A DNA stretch of 32,895 nt from Fodinibius sp050117475 (GCA_050117475.1 JASFMR010000031.1:1-32895); one strand, 5' to 3'. Shown: positions 1 to 8,339, numbered from the stretch's first letter. Notes: generated by a model from the sequence alone, not told the origin. Made by a program: numbers and translations.

Positions 1-801
1 TTTTTGTTGGTCCCTGAGGCTACCGCCGTGGATAAATCCACCCGTTCACTACTGGAAAATGCAGGGGAAGAAGATCTTTATCTGAGCGGAGTTTCTCCCC
101 TGGGCGTACCTTTCAATAATGTGCGGGATACAGGTTCAGAACAATGGCACAAAGAACGCATTAAAAAAGAGAAACCGGGTTCGCAATGTCCAAAGGGATT
201 CCTTGAGGCAAATACTGAGTTCACCGAAAAACCGATCTGCACGGCTTCGAATCAATACCAGTTACTAAAACTAGATCAGATTAATCACATGGATATCGGG
301 GACACCGAAAAAGAGAACCTTCGGGCAAAAGTATTGGACAAGGCTTGTCTTTGCGATCACCTCGGAAATGGGGCCTTAATTGAGCTCGGAATCCTAGGAG
401 AACGCCGCGCCCCTCAGGCCATCTGTCCAGGACCCAATATTGCATGGTTTGAACGAAAATACACCCTTCGAGAGATGATTGATCATATTTATGGCCGCAA
501 TCAATCATTGGTGCCGGCTGACCGCCCCCATATGTTTGCCAAAGAAATGGTTATGTATGTGGATTATTTCGAGGATCTTGTCCGTGATAGTGATGGGTCT
601 GATGCAGAAGTAAAGAAACTTCGCCGGTTTAAACAAAACCTGGAAAACGGAATGGATTATTGTCTTGAAATATCGGCCACTGATCCCTACAAGAATGAGA
701 ATCTTGCATCCATTTTAGAAACGGTTACCAACCAACGGCCCAGGCTTCAAAGCATTTTCGAGGGTTATAGTCAACGGCATTTACATCAACTTGCCGAGTG
801 A
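1..801 (+). CDS. C-terminal part of a possible nitronate-monooxygenase-like flavoprotein (5' end outside window)
   Basis: The reading frame is open from the first base, so the gene is cut by the window edge and about 266 C-terminal residues are visible. The first visible stretch (PEATAVDKSTRSLLENAG, then GVSPLGVPFNNVR) resembles the end of the FMN TIM barrel in nitronate monooxygenase/PfaD-type proteins, where a T/PE-S/A-A motif precedes an A-x-x-x-D segment and G-x-P. After it comes an extension of roughly 200 residues with cysteines in SQCPKG, PICTAS, KACLCDHL and AICPGPN. These could bind metal or an Fe-S cluster, but I do not recognise the extension. The stop lies 40 bp before the tyrosine phenol-lyase start, so the two are probably co-transcribed. 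The family call is tentative; it could be an unnamed conserved protein. Confidence 0.45.
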   Translation, partial: FLLVPEATAVDKSTRSLLENAGEEDLYLSGVSPLGVPFNNVRDTGSEQWHKERIKKEKPGSQCPKGFLEANTEFTEKPICTASNQYQLLKLDQINHMDIGDTEKENLRAKVLDKACLCDHLGNGALIELGILGERRAPQAICPGPNIAWFERKYTLREMIDHIYGRNQSLVPADRPHMFAKEMVMYVDYFEDLVRDSDGSDAEVKKLRRFKQNLENGMDYCLEISATDPYKNENLASILETVTNQRPRLQSIFEGYSQRHLHQLAE

Positions 802-806
802 TTATG

Positions 807-822
807 AATATTTATAAATATT
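807..822. promoter_or_regulatory. 16-bp AT-only perfect palindrome before tpl
   Basis: AATATTTATAAATATT reads the same on both strands and lies 20-35 bp before the tyrosine phenol-lyase start, between that gene and the gene upstream. It could be an operator or simply AT-rich spacer; AT-only palindromes arise easily by chance. Confidence 0.25.
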
Positions 823-841
823 AACCAGATAACAATCCAAA

Positions 842-2236
842 ATGACTACAAAAGACAAGAAACGATCATGGGCTGAACCCTACAAAATAAAGATGGTTGA
901 ACCTGTTAATATTATCAGCCGTAAAGAACGCCAAAAAGCAATAGAAGAAGCCGGTTATAATACTTTTTTATTACGTTCACGGGACGTGTATATCGATCTG
1001 TTGACCGATAGCGGTACTTCAGCCATGAGTGACCGGCAGTGGGCCGGGATGATGACAGGCGACGAGGCTTATGCGGGTAGTGAAAACTTTTACCACTTGG
1101 AGGAGATTATCCAAAAATACTACGGCTACAAGCATGTGGTACCAACTCACCAGGGACGTGGTGCAGAACATATAATCTCCCAGCTATTGATTGAGGAGGG
1201 GAATTATGTTCCGGGAAATATGTATTTCACGACTACTAAATTGCACCAGGAGTTGGCCGGAGGTACTTTTGTTGATGTCATTATTAAGGAGGCTCATGAA
1301 CCGGATCATGAACACCCTTTTAAAGCCAATGTAGACCTTAACAAACTGGAAAGTCTCATTGAAGAAAAAGGGGCAGATAGGATTCCCTATGTTTCCATTG
1401 CCACTTCGGTTAACATGGCAGGCGGGCAACCCATTTCGATGGAGAATCTCCGGGAACTTAGAAAACTCACCAACAAATATGAGATTCCCATTATCCATGA
1501 CATGACTCGGGTAGCCGAAAACGCTTATTTTATTAAACAACGTGAAAAAGGTTTTGAAGATATCCCAATTCGGGACATCGTTAAAGAAATATGCTCTCTT
1601 ACCGACGGGGCCACGATGAGTGCAAAAAAGGACGCACTCGTTAATATAGGTGGTTTCCTGGCCCTGAATGACGATGAGCTTTTCAAAAAAGCCCAAAATA
1701 TGGTGGTAGTCTATGAAGGACTGCATACTTACGGAGGTATGGCTGGTCGTGATATGGAAGCTTTGGCTATCGGCATTACGGAATCTGTTGATGAAGATCA
1801 TATTCGAGCACGCGTTGGACAAGTACAATACCTTGGAGATAAACTCCTTAAGATGGGCATTCCGGTTGTCCGTCCCATCGGAGGACACGGCGTTTTCCTA
1901 AACGCCAAAAAATTTCTGCCGGACTTAACCCAGGATCAACTCCCGGCACAAGCGTTAGCAGCCGAGCTTTACCTGGATTCCGGTGTTCGAAGCATGGAAC
2001 GTGGGGTTGTTTCTGCTGGACGTAACCCGGAAACCGGTGAAAACATCTACCCTGAGCTTGAGTTAGTGAGACTGACCATACCACGCCGGGTATACACTCA
2101 GGCTCATATGGATGTAGTGGCAGAATCGGTGGAAGCTGTTTATGAGAATAGGAACCAGATCAGCGGTTTAACTTTTGATTATGAACCGGAATATCTACGC
2201 TTTTTCCAATCCCGTTTTAAAAAATTGAGTAGCTAA
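842..2236 (+). CDS. tpl: tyrosine phenol-lyase (beta-tyrosinase)
   Basis: PLP enzyme that splits L-tyrosine into phenol, pyruvate and ammonia in the cytoplasm. The 464 residues match the family's usual length (about 456). Family residues are visible: GDEAYAGSENFY (PLP-site Tyr), THQGRGAE, the PLP-nitrogen Asp in IHDMTR, the Schiff-base Lys in MSAKKD (near residue 263) and the carboxylate-binding Arg in VRLTIPRR. The residues that separate it from tryptophanase all take the tyrosine phenol-lyase form: Thr in MYFTTT, Arg in GVRSMERG and Phe in LRFFQSRF. The Schiff-base motif reads SAKK where the Citrobacter enzyme has SGKK, a mild change. It follows the truncated upstream gene by 40 bp and converges on the tryptophanase gene. 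Confidence 0.93.
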   Translation: MTTKDKKRSWAEPYKIKMVEPVNIISRKERQKAIEEAGYNTFLLRSRDVYIDLLTDSGTSAMSDRQWAGMMTGDEAYAGSENFYHLEEIIQKYYGYKHVVPTHQGRGAEHIISQLLIEEGNYVPGNMYFTTTKLHQELAGGTFVDVIIKEAHEPDHEHPFKANVDLNKLESLIEEKGADRIPYVSIATSVNMAGGQPISMENLRELRKLTNKYEIPIIHDMTRVAENAYFIKQREKGFEDIPIRDIVKEICSLTDGATMSAKKDALVNIGGFLALNDDELFKKAQNMVVVYEGLHTYGGMAGRDMEALAIGITESVDEDHIRARVGQVQYLGDKLLKMGIPVVRPIGGHGVFLNAKKFLPDLTQDQLPAQALAAELYLDSGVRSMERGVVSAGRNPETGENIYPELELVRLTIPRRVYTQAHMDVVAESVEAVYENRNQISGLTFDYEPEYLRFFQSRFKKLSS

Positions 2237-2256
2237 CATACCCTGATTATTCAAGC

Positions 2257-2280
2257 CCCCTCCCTGATGATTGGGAGGGG
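2257..2280. terminator. hairpin between the convergent tpl and tnaA genes
   Basis: CCCCTCCC (2257-2264) pairs perfectly with GGGAGGGG (2273-2280) around an 8-base loop. It lies 20 bp after the tpl stop and about 43 bp beyond the tnaA stop, so it could end transcription from both sides. There is no long T-run on either side, which weakens the intrinsic-terminator call. Confidence 0.55.
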
Positions 2281-2322
2281 CCCAGGAGATACTATTATTT
2301 AACCAGACCTACCAGACTAGCT

Positions 2323-3729
2323 TTATAAAAATCCATTATCCGTTAACGGCTCTAGACTTGCTGAGAAATGACGTAGGACCTCAGGAGCTGATACTATTTT
2401 ATAACCTGTAAGTTTTTCCCGCTGTTCATAAACCGAAATGATAACTTCAGCCAGATAGTCGACATGACTTTGCGTATAAACTCTCCTGGGAAAAGCTAAC
2501 CTTACAAGCTCCATCGGAGCTGCCTTCTCCGACCCATCCGGTTGCTTACCAAACATAACCGTCCCAATTTCTACACCTCGAACCCCACCCAGTAAGTAGA
2601 GTGCATTGTTAAAAGACCAAGCAGGGTATTGTTTAGAGGGTATATTCGGTAAAATTTCTTTTGCATCCAGATAAACGGCATGGCCTCCGGTAGGTTCCAC
2701 TATCGGAATTCCGGCATGAGTTAACTTATCACCCAGGTATGCGATGGTACGTATTCTATATCGAAGATAGTCCTCATCCAAGGCTTCGTATAACCCCCGG
2801 CTAACAGCCTCCATATCGTATCCTGCCATCCCACCATAGGTTGGAAAGCCCTCTGTCAGTATCTCCAAATTCCGGCATTTTGTTGCTAATTCATCGCTAT
2901 TCAGGGCCAGGAAACCTCCAATATTTGCCATCCCGTCTTTCTTAGCGCTCATGGTGCAACCATCGGCGTAACTAAACATCTGACGAGCTATTTCAATGGG
3001 CTTTAAACTAGCATACCCCTCCTCCCGGCTTTTAATGAACCAGGCGTTTTCGGCAAAACGACAAGCATCGATAAAGAAGGGAATTCCATTTTCATGGGCT
3101 ATCTCCGAAACGGAACGGATATTTTCCATACTGACAGGTTGCCCTCCCCCCGAATTATTTGTTACAGTGATCATAATAACCGGAATGTTTTCAGCTCCCA
3201 CTTCCTCGATAGTTTCACGAAGCTTATCCAGGTTCATATTACCTTTAAAAGGATGTTGCGTATGGGATTGACGCCCCTCATCAATAACCAAATCACGAGC
3301 TTCCGCCCCGGTATGCTCAATATGGGCACGAGTAGTGTCAAAGTGAGTATTGCTTGGAATCACCTTCCCCTTGCCTGCGATAGTCGTAAATAGAATATTC
3401 TCTGCCGCACGTCCCTGGTGTGTGGGAATAAGATGTTCAAATCCGGTAATATCCTGTACAGCAGATTCCAGACGATAAAACGAAGAAGAGCCTGCATAAG
3501 ATTCATCACTGGCCAACATCCCCGACCATTGCTGGGAAGACATTGCCCCCGTACCACTATCTGTTAAAAGATCAATTAACACATCCTCTGCTTTCAAAAG
3601 AAACGGGTTGTAACCTGCGTCAGCCAGCAGTCTTTTTCGTTCTTCCATCGTGGTAAACCGGATGGGTTCAACGGAACGAATTCTAAATGGTTCAATAATC
3701 GTGTTGGTCTTAAATTCTTCCAGGTTCAT
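2323..3729 (-). CDS. tnaA: tryptophanase (tryptophan indole-lyase)
   Basis: PLP enzyme that cleaves L-tryptophan to indole, pyruvate and ammonia. Its 468 residues are close to the 471 of E. coli TnaA. It shares the tyrosine phenol-lyase scaffold (DESYAGSSSFY, THQGRAAE, MSAKKD, VRLAFPRR). At the discriminating sites it has the tryptophanase form: Asp in HFDTTRAHIE, the V-E-I-G run in GVRGVEIGTV, and His in LRHFSASL in place of Phe. The start is supported by an AAGGA run shortly upstream (complement of 3736-3742). It is convergent with the paralogous tpl gene and divergent from the acyl-CoA synthetase gene. It lacks a linked tryptophan permease or an obvious TnaC-like leader in this window. The alternative, a second tyrosine phenol-lyase, is disfavoured by those three sites. 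Confidence 0.92.
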   Translation of the reverse strand: MNLEEFKTNTIIEPFRIRSVEPIRFTTMEERKRLLADAGYNPFLLKAEDVLIDLLTDSGTGAMSSQQWSGMLASDESYAGSSSFYRLESAVQDITGFEHLIPTHQGRAAENILFTTIAGKGKVIPSNTHFDTTRAHIEHTGAEARDLVIDEGRQSHTQHPFKGNMNLDKLRETIEEVGAENIPVIMITVTNNSGGGQPVSMENIRSVSEIAHENGIPFFIDACRFAENAWFIKSREEGYASLKPIEIARQMFSYADGCTMSAKKDGMANIGGFLALNSDELATKCRNLEILTEGFPTYGGMAGYDMEAVSRGLYEALDEDYLRYRIRTIAYLGDKLTHAGIPIVEPTGGHAVYLDAKEILPNIPSKQYPAWSFNNALYLLGGVRGVEIGTVMFGKQPDGSEKAAPMELVRLAFPRRVYTQSHVDYLAEVIISVYEQREKLTGYKIVSAPEVLRHFSASLEPLTDNGFL

Positions 3730-3801
3730 CGTCTGTATCCTTTTTATTCCTTTGCCGACAAGGAATGGTGAATGTTATTGTGGTAAAAAGTAATTTTAGT
3801 T

Positions 3802-3830
3802 TTGACAAATATCTTAAACAATACTAAAAT
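3802..3830 (+). promoter_or_regulatory. sigma-70-like promoter for the acyl-CoA synthetase gene
   Basis: TTGACA at 3802-3807 and TAAAAT at 3825-3830 are separated by exactly 17 bp, and the pair ends 37 bp before the gene start at 3868. The -35 is perfect and the -10 has one mismatch to the E. coli consensus. If this organism uses the Bacteroidota-type primary sigma factor, the match may matter less. Confidence 0.5.
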
Positions 3831-3867
3831 ACAAAATAAGATAAAATACTCTTAATTACTTTTTACC

Positions 3868-5940
3868 ATGTTGGATCCTTTTTTTAAGCCAGACGGTGTT
3901 GCAGTAATCGGTGCTTCAAGGAATCCCCATAAGCTCGGCTTTGGGGTAGTACGAAATCTTAAAGACTTTCATTACCAGGGGCCCATATACCCGGTAAATA
4001 AATCGGCATCAGAAATTTTAGGAAAACGCTGTTATGCTAGTGTTAAGAATGTTCCCGATCCGGTTGATTTAGCCATTATTATAGTGCCTGCCCAGATCGT
4101 ACCTGAAACGGTTAGAGATTGCGGAAAACGGGGAATAAAGCATGCTATCGTGATCAGCGGGGGATTCAGTGAAACCGGACCGGATGGCTCAGCACTTGAG
4201 AAAAAACTGAAAAAAGCGGCGGTAGAATTTAACATGCATGTCATCGGCCCCAACTGTATTGGCACAATTGACACCCATACTCCCGTTAACACAACCTTTG
4301 TTACGGGCATGCCGGAACCCGGCGAAATTGGGTTTTCATCTCAATCCGGGGCTATGGTTGCCGCTGTCATTGATTGGGCGCGAGGTGCGGGAGTTGGCTT
4401 CTCACGTATTGTCAGCCTGGGGAATCAAATTGATGTCAACGAAACCCAGATGATTGAAACGTTAAGTGAGGACCCTCAAACTAAGGTTATTACCGCATAT
4501 ATAGAAGGCGTTTCCGATGGAGTTTCATTTCTTGAGGTAGCAAAAAAGGCTGCAAGAAAAAAACCGTTTATTGCTCTAAAAGGCGGGCGTGGAGACAGCG
4601 GGGCTCGAGCAGTTGCTTCTCATACCGGGGCGCTGGCCGGTAGTTCCGAAGCTTATGAAGCCGCATTCAAGACAAGCGGAGTATTGCAAGCCTCTACAAT
4701 GGAAGAGATGTTTGACTGGGCCCGGGCTTTGGCCTGGCAACCTCTGCCGGAAGGTAATCGGGTTGCGGTGCTAACCAATGCAGGTGGACCCGCTATCCTT
4801 GCTGTAGATGCTATCGAAAAAGCCGGGCTGGAACTTGCTACCCTTTCCCAGAGTACCAAAGCCTACTTAAAGAGCCGGCTTCCAAAGGCGGCCAGCATTG
4901 GTAACCCGGTAGATGTTTTGGCTGGGTCTGGGCCCGGGACCTATGCAGTGGCTCTTGATGCGATTCTCACTGATAAAAATGTGGATTCTGTAGTGGTGAT
5001 TCAAGCCCCGCAAGACTGGTTTCTACCCGCTAGCCTTGCTGAAGTTATTGGGGAGGTGGCAGGGGTTCATCAAAAACCGGTTTTAGCCTCAATAATGGGC
5101 AAAGCCTCGGTAGAAGAAGCACTGTCAATACTTCATAAACGCAAAATCCCCAACCTCTCATTTCCGGAAAGAGTTGCATCAGTGCTGGCTGCAATGGTAA
5201 ATCGTCGACAGTGGCTGAAAACTTTCAACGCCCCCCCAAAAAGATATTTTGAGGTAGACATTGAGATATCAAACAAATTAACAGCAGAACAAAATTGGAA
5301 ATGCCTCTTGGAACAGTATGGAATTTCATTCCCCGTTCAGCATACAGTAAAAACAATGGAGGAAGCTCAAAACGCAGCAAGTGAAATCGGATTCCCGGTT
5401 GTACTTAAACTAACATCTAAAACCGTCACCCATAAAACGGATATTAATGGGGTTCAACTGAGACTCCAAAACACCGAAGAAGTCGGGAAAGCATGGCAAA
5501 AACTTGAGCACGCTGCATCTAAGGCGGGCGTATCCATGGAAGCTGTTATCGTCCAAAAAATGCTGAGTGGCGGTCAAGAAACCATTCTGGGTATACGTCG
5601 GGATGAACAATTTGGTCCTTTAATTTTATTTGGGACCGGTGGAACTGATGTTGAATTAGTTAAGGACGTGCAAATGGCAATCGCACCACTCAACAAAGCT
5701 CAAGCTGACGAACTCATAAATAACACCAAAGTTGGAACCAAACTTAAAGGATGGAGAGGGCAACCCCCGGCTGATCTGGAGGCCCTTTTGGATCAAATTG
5801 TACGATTCTCGCTCCTTGCCGTCGACCAACCTGGAATCCTGGAACTGGAGATAAATCCTCTATACGTCATGCCGCAAGGAAAAGGTGCTTATGCTTTGGA
5901 TGTACGCGGCACATTTATTAACTCACTTAATTCTAACTAA
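3868..5940 (+). CDS. ADP-forming acyl-CoA synthetase, alpha-beta fusion
   Basis: Converts an acyl-CoA plus ADP and phosphate to the free acid, CoA and ATP, or the reverse. The 690-residue protein has the alpha part first: a CoA-binding Rossmann domain (VAVIGASRNPHKLGFG, residues 10-25; GPNCIGTID), then succinyl-CoA-ligase-like domains with SQSGAM and the probable phospho-His in SHTGALAGSSEAYE (near residue 252). The beta part follows as an ATP-grasp domain (from about residue 480: VLKLTSKTVTHKTDINGV, LFGTGGTDVELVKD, ending ELEINPLYVM). No GNAT domain is fused, so it is not the Pat-type lysine acetyltransferase. Substrate cannot be read from sequence. Beside two pyruvate-producing lyases, a role in conserving energy from acetyl-CoA or an aryl-acyl-CoA is plausible inference. 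Confidence 0.85.
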   Translation: MLDPFFKPDGVAVIGASRNPHKLGFGVVRNLKDFHYQGPIYPVNKSASEILGKRCYASVKNVPDPVDLAIIIVPAQIVPETVRDCGKRGIKHAIVISGGFSETGPDGSALEKKLKKAAVEFNMHVIGPNCIGTIDTHTPVNTTFVTGMPEPGEIGFSSQSGAMVAAVIDWARGAGVGFSRIVSLGNQIDVNETQMIETLSEDPQTKVITAYIEGVSDGVSFLEVAKKAARKKPFIALKGGRGDSGARAVASHTGALAGSSEAYEAAFKTSGVLQASTMEEMFDWARALAWQPLPEGNRVAVLTNAGGPAILAVDAIEKAGLELATLSQSTKAYLKSRLPKAASIGNPVDVLAGSGPGTYAVALDAILTDKNVDSVVVIQAPQDWFLPASLAEVIGEVAGVHQKPVLASIMGKASVEEALSILHKRKIPNLSFPERVASVLAAMVNRRQWLKTFNAPPKRYFEVDIEISNKLTAEQNWKCLLEQYGISFPVQHTVKTMEEAQNAASEIGFPVVLKLTSKTVTHKTDINGVQLRLQNTEEVGKAWQKLEHAASKAGVSMEAVIVQKMLSGGQETILGIRRDEQFGPLILFGTGGTDVELVKDVQMAIAPLNKAQADELINNTKVGTKLKGWRGQPPADLEALLDQIVRFSLLAVDQPGILELEINPLYVMPQGKGAYALDVRGTFINSLNSN

Positions 5941-5960
5941 CCTAAAACTTTCTAAGCCCG

Positions 5961-5977
5961 CCTCAACATTCCTGAGG
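5961..5977. terminator. weak hairpin between acyl-CoA synthetase and DUF2892 genes
   Basis: CCTCA (5961-5965) and TGAGG (5973-5977) can pair around a 7-base loop in the short gap between two convergent genes. The stem is short and no clear T-run follows, so this is only a candidate shared terminator. Confidence 0.25.
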
Positions 5978-5985
5978 ACCTTCAA

Positions 5986-6198
5986 TTATTGCTTTGAATG
6001 TGTTTTAGAGGTACTAATCCCGAACGGACTATATAAAGGACAATATCCGACCAGACTGGTCAATACAAATATTACTCCCAATACCAGCAAAATGACCCCT
6101 AAGACCCCCCCGGTAACCCCAGAGCCATACAGGATGAAAAAAACGATAGCAAGTATAGTTCTAATGGTTCGATCCGCAATACTCATATTCTTTTTCAT
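5986..6198 (-). CDS. DUF2892 / YgaP-type inner membrane protein
   Basis: A 70-residue protein with the DUF2892 pattern: a basic amphipathic start with an MSIADRTIRT segment, two hydrophobic helices (about residues 13-30 and 33-50), then a conserved Thr and G-x-CPLYSPFG-x-T. In YgaP the same module anchors a rhodanese; here it stands alone. Function of stand-alone forms is not established. A GAGAGGAAT ribosome site lies just before the ATG. It sits downstream of the azurin gene on the same strand, beyond a probable terminator, so it may be a separate transcript. Confidence 0.85.
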   Translation of the reverse strand: MKKNMSIADRTIRTILAIVFFILYGSGVTGGVLGVILLVLGVIFVLTSLVGYCPLYSPFGISTSKTHSKQ

Positions 6199-6290
6199 AA
6201 TATTCCTCTCTAATTTGAAATTATTTTAAATATACAACTATATATGAAGAGAATTTGTAATCAATGTTACACAATCCCTTATACCAACAA

Positions 6291-6324
6291 AATTGGCAAG
6301 AACCTTGTTTCAAGTCCTTGCCAA
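6291..6324 (-). terminator. intrinsic terminator of the nirK-azurin transcript
   Basis: TTGGCAAG (6293-6300) pairs with CTTGCCAA (6317-6324), and inside it CTTG/CAAG can pair around a TTT loop. Read on the minus strand the stem is followed by TTTTG. It lies 29 bp past the azurin stop. Confidence 0.7.
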
Positions 6325-6352
6325 AGTTGATCAATTTTGGGTTTTAAGTAAA

Positions 6353-6829
6353 TTAACTGGCTTGTTTTTTTACAGTTAACATCCCCTTCATCCCAGAAGC
6401 ATAGTGTCCGGGAAACGAACAGATATATTGGTATGAACCAGGCTCTTGAGGGACAGTAAATGTTACCTCCACGGTTTCACCGCCGCCGGCCAGTGCCGTA
6501 TGGGCCAGAATCTGATTTTTCAAATCTTGTGGTATATAATCATTGTCCCTCTCCTTTGCTGCAGCAACGGCAAACGTCATTGCATCAACCCCCTCTTTCA
6601 GCAGAACGAAATTATGGGACATAGCCATTTTGGGAAAATTACTAACAACAGTAAGCTCAATTTTGATGGTCTCACCCGGTTGGGCATCGATAGACTGTAC
6701 CGAGAATCGCATTTGATCGGTTGCTTTTATTTTGATCACTCTTGGTTCTCCACTTTCCGCTTTTGCGATTTGGACTAAGAGTAATGGTATTAATGTTAGT
6801 ATCGGTAAAAGTTTTCTTAACGTTTTCAT
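6353..6829 (-). CDS. azurin-like blue copper protein (secreted)
   Basis: Periplasmic electron carrier, most likely the donor to the neighbouring nitrite reductase. A signal peptide (about residues 1-24, ending IAKA) precedes a cupredoxin domain. The type 1 copper ligands are visible: His72 in SHNF, then Cys137, His142 and Met147 in CSFPGHYASGM. The 158-residue length fits a precursor azurin. Between the first His and the C-terminal loop lies the azurin helical insert (AAAKERDNDYIPQ). It starts 33 bp after the nirK stop on the same strand, so the two form an operon. A second paralogue is encoded at 14309-14908; the two share MSHN/MAHN, DNDY-x-P and CSFPGHYASGMKG. Confidence 0.9.
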   Translation of the reverse strand: MKTLRKLLPILTLIPLLLVQIAKAESGEPRVIKIKATDQMRFSVQSIDAQPGETIKIELTVVSNFPKMAMSHNFVLLKEGVDAMTFAVAAAKERDNDYIPQDLKNQILAHTALAGGGETVEVTFTVPQEPGSYQYICSFPGHYASGMKGMLTVKKQAS

Positions 6830-6862
6830 AGTTCTATGTTTTTAGTTGGTTTATGTGTTTTC

Positions 6863-7957
6863 TTACATATTGATCGCAAAAATTTTAGGCTGGTCCTTTC
6901 CTTCTACTTCAATCATTCCCAGCATCCCCTTGCGTGCAACTCTGCTCAAGGAATGATCAACAAGCTTTATAGTTTGAGGAACGGGAAACTCCATTTCAAA
7001 AACCCCGCAACTACCGGGAGCTACATGGCATGTTTGAAGGTACTGTTCCGGGTTATTAGCTATGGCCCCTTCCCTCCATGCTTTCGTAAAGACATTTCCA
7101 ATAGCATGGAAACTACTCGTCAGATTAGGACCACCGGTCACGAAAAAGATCCGTGCCGTTTCTCCCCGTTTAACCTTTAAGGATCCGTATCGATTCTGAG
7201 TAATAGCATGTTTTTCCCCGTTAAGGAGTACATAGGTCGGGCTTTCGTCTGCCATAGAGGCCATATTGAAATTGTGTATCCCCGGCTCTCCGGTTTCCTT
7301 GTCGGTATATACTTCATGCTGCCCAAAATAGAATTCGTGATCTACTTTGGGAAGACCTTCAGGGGGCTCAACTACAATCATACCAAACATTCCACTGCTG
7401 ATGTGCATATCCATATTCGGAACAGCACAGTGATAAATAAATGCACCCGGATATAGCGTCTTAAACCTGATAGTTTGTGATTGGCCAGGAGCACAGAACG
7501 TACCATCCGCTCCGCCACCGGTTCCATATACGGCATGCAGATCCACATTGTGGATAGTGGTATTTTCAGAAGTGTTCTTGAGTGTCAACTCAACCGTATC
7601 TCCCTGTCGTACCCGAATCATAGGACCCGGAACCTGTCCCCCAAACGTCATATACTTGAATTTCACTCCCTCCTCTATTTCTGCTATTACCTCTTTGGTT
7701 TCTAGAGTTACTTTATGCAATTTTGACGATGTACGGTTTATTGGGGCGGGAATGTCTCGCGGATCGGCAGCTACTCTTTTTACCTGCGGAAGACCTGACA
7801 ATGAGAATGAGGAGGCAAGTACTCCTGATTTGGCTTCCCTTGCTTTAGCACCGAATGGCAAACCACCTGCAATAAGTCCTCCTGAAAGAAGTGCGCCGCC
7901 CAAATTTTTCATAAATTGTTTCCTAGAGTATCCTTTAGTGTCATTAACTGAATTCAT
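6863..7957 (-). CDS. nirK: copper-containing nitrite reductase
   Basis: Reduces nitrite to nitric oxide in the periplasm as a trimer. Of the possible starts, 7957 is preferred because AGAGGT lies just before it; an in-frame ATG at 7990 has no such site. The resulting 364-residue protein begins with a signal containing SRKQFMK followed by a hydrophobic run, a near-Tat motif with R-K in place of R-R. All copper and catalytic residues are present: type 1 site His136, Cys177, His185, Met190; type 2 site His141, His176, His335; catalytic Asp139 and His284. The YHCAVPNMDMHISSGM loop is of the AniA-type class. It lies downstream of the SufR-like regulator gene and upstream of the azurin donor. Confidence 0.95.
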   Translation of the reverse strand: MNSVNDTKGYSRKQFMKNLGGALLSGGLIAGGLPFGAKAREAKSGVLASSFSLSGLPQVKRVAADPRDIPAPINRTSSKLHKVTLETKEVIAEIEEGVKFKYMTFGGQVPGPMIRVRQGDTVELTLKNTSENTTIHNVDLHAVYGTGGGADGTFCAPGQSQTIRFKTLYPGAFIYHCAVPNMDMHISSGMFGMIVVEPPEGLPKVDHEFYFGQHEVYTDKETGEPGIHNFNMASMADESPTYVLLNGEKHAITQNRYGSLKVKRGETARIFFVTGGPNLTSSFHAIGNVFTKAWREGAIANNPEQYLQTCHVAPGSCGVFEMEFPVPQTIKLVDHSLSRVARKGMLGMIEVEGKDQPKIFAINM

Positions 7958-8339
7958 AATAAATACCTCTTTTATATTTAAGAGTACCATGTCTTAATTA
8001 CTTTCACTACCACTATTTACAACTACCGTTCCTAAAACTAATTTCTTCATAATTTTTTTCTTGGGTATAGGCTGAGAGGCTTGGAACGGTCTTTTTTTTA
8101 AAAAAAAGATCAAGCTTCTTTTTGGTCGTTGCAAAAATGCAATAGTGCTTCAGGGTATTTTTGTAGATATGCAAGAGTCCCCGGGTATCATCTTCCCTTT
8201 TTTCATCATTCCCCTTTTATATTATCCTCATCAAGAAAATCGACTTTGGGAATAGAAAAATTGACTAACAGTAGCCAACATAATTTATCATAAGGAATAC
8301 CGCATTGAACTCGTATAAAGTACTGCTGTATGAAAATTA
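7958..8339 (-). promoter_or_regulatory. nirK upstream region (382 bp without genes)
   Basis: This gap lies between the regulator stop and the chosen nirK start, both on the minus strand, and should hold the nirK promoter. It contains a T8A8 palindrome at 8090-8109. I found no clear FNR-type TTGAT-N4-ATCAA site and no convincing consensus promoter. A 5'-extended nirK reading frame begins at 7990 but lacks a ribosome site. Confidence 0.45.
8090..8109. repeat. 20-bp perfect palindrome with T8A8 core
   Basis: TCTTTTTTTTAAAAAAAAGA is a perfect palindrome; a flanking G-G and T-C can extend the RNA stem by two pairs with one G-U. It lies about 135 bp upstream of the nirK start. It could be a strongly bent or melted control element; it lacks the GC stem of a normal terminator. 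Confidence 0.5.

Noticed and set aside
1184..1888. A 234-residue open frame on the minus strand inside tpl
   Set aside because: It is antisense to a well-supported enzyme gene, has no family features, and its composition follows the reverse of the conserved codons.
5946..5960. Similarity of AACTTTCTAAGCCCG to the repeat at 15081-15095
   Set aside because: It shares 13 of 15 bases but lies at a gene end with no promoter role and has no second copy nearby; probably coincidence.
5885..6229. Plus-strand 114-residue open frame after the acyl-CoA synthetase
   Set aside because: It overlaps the synthetase end and runs antisense through the DUF2892 gene, which has clear family motifs and a ribosome site.
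7958..7990. Longer nirK start at 7990
   Set aside because: It adds 11 residues before the export signal and lacks a ribosome site, whereas AGAGGT precedes the ATG at 7957.
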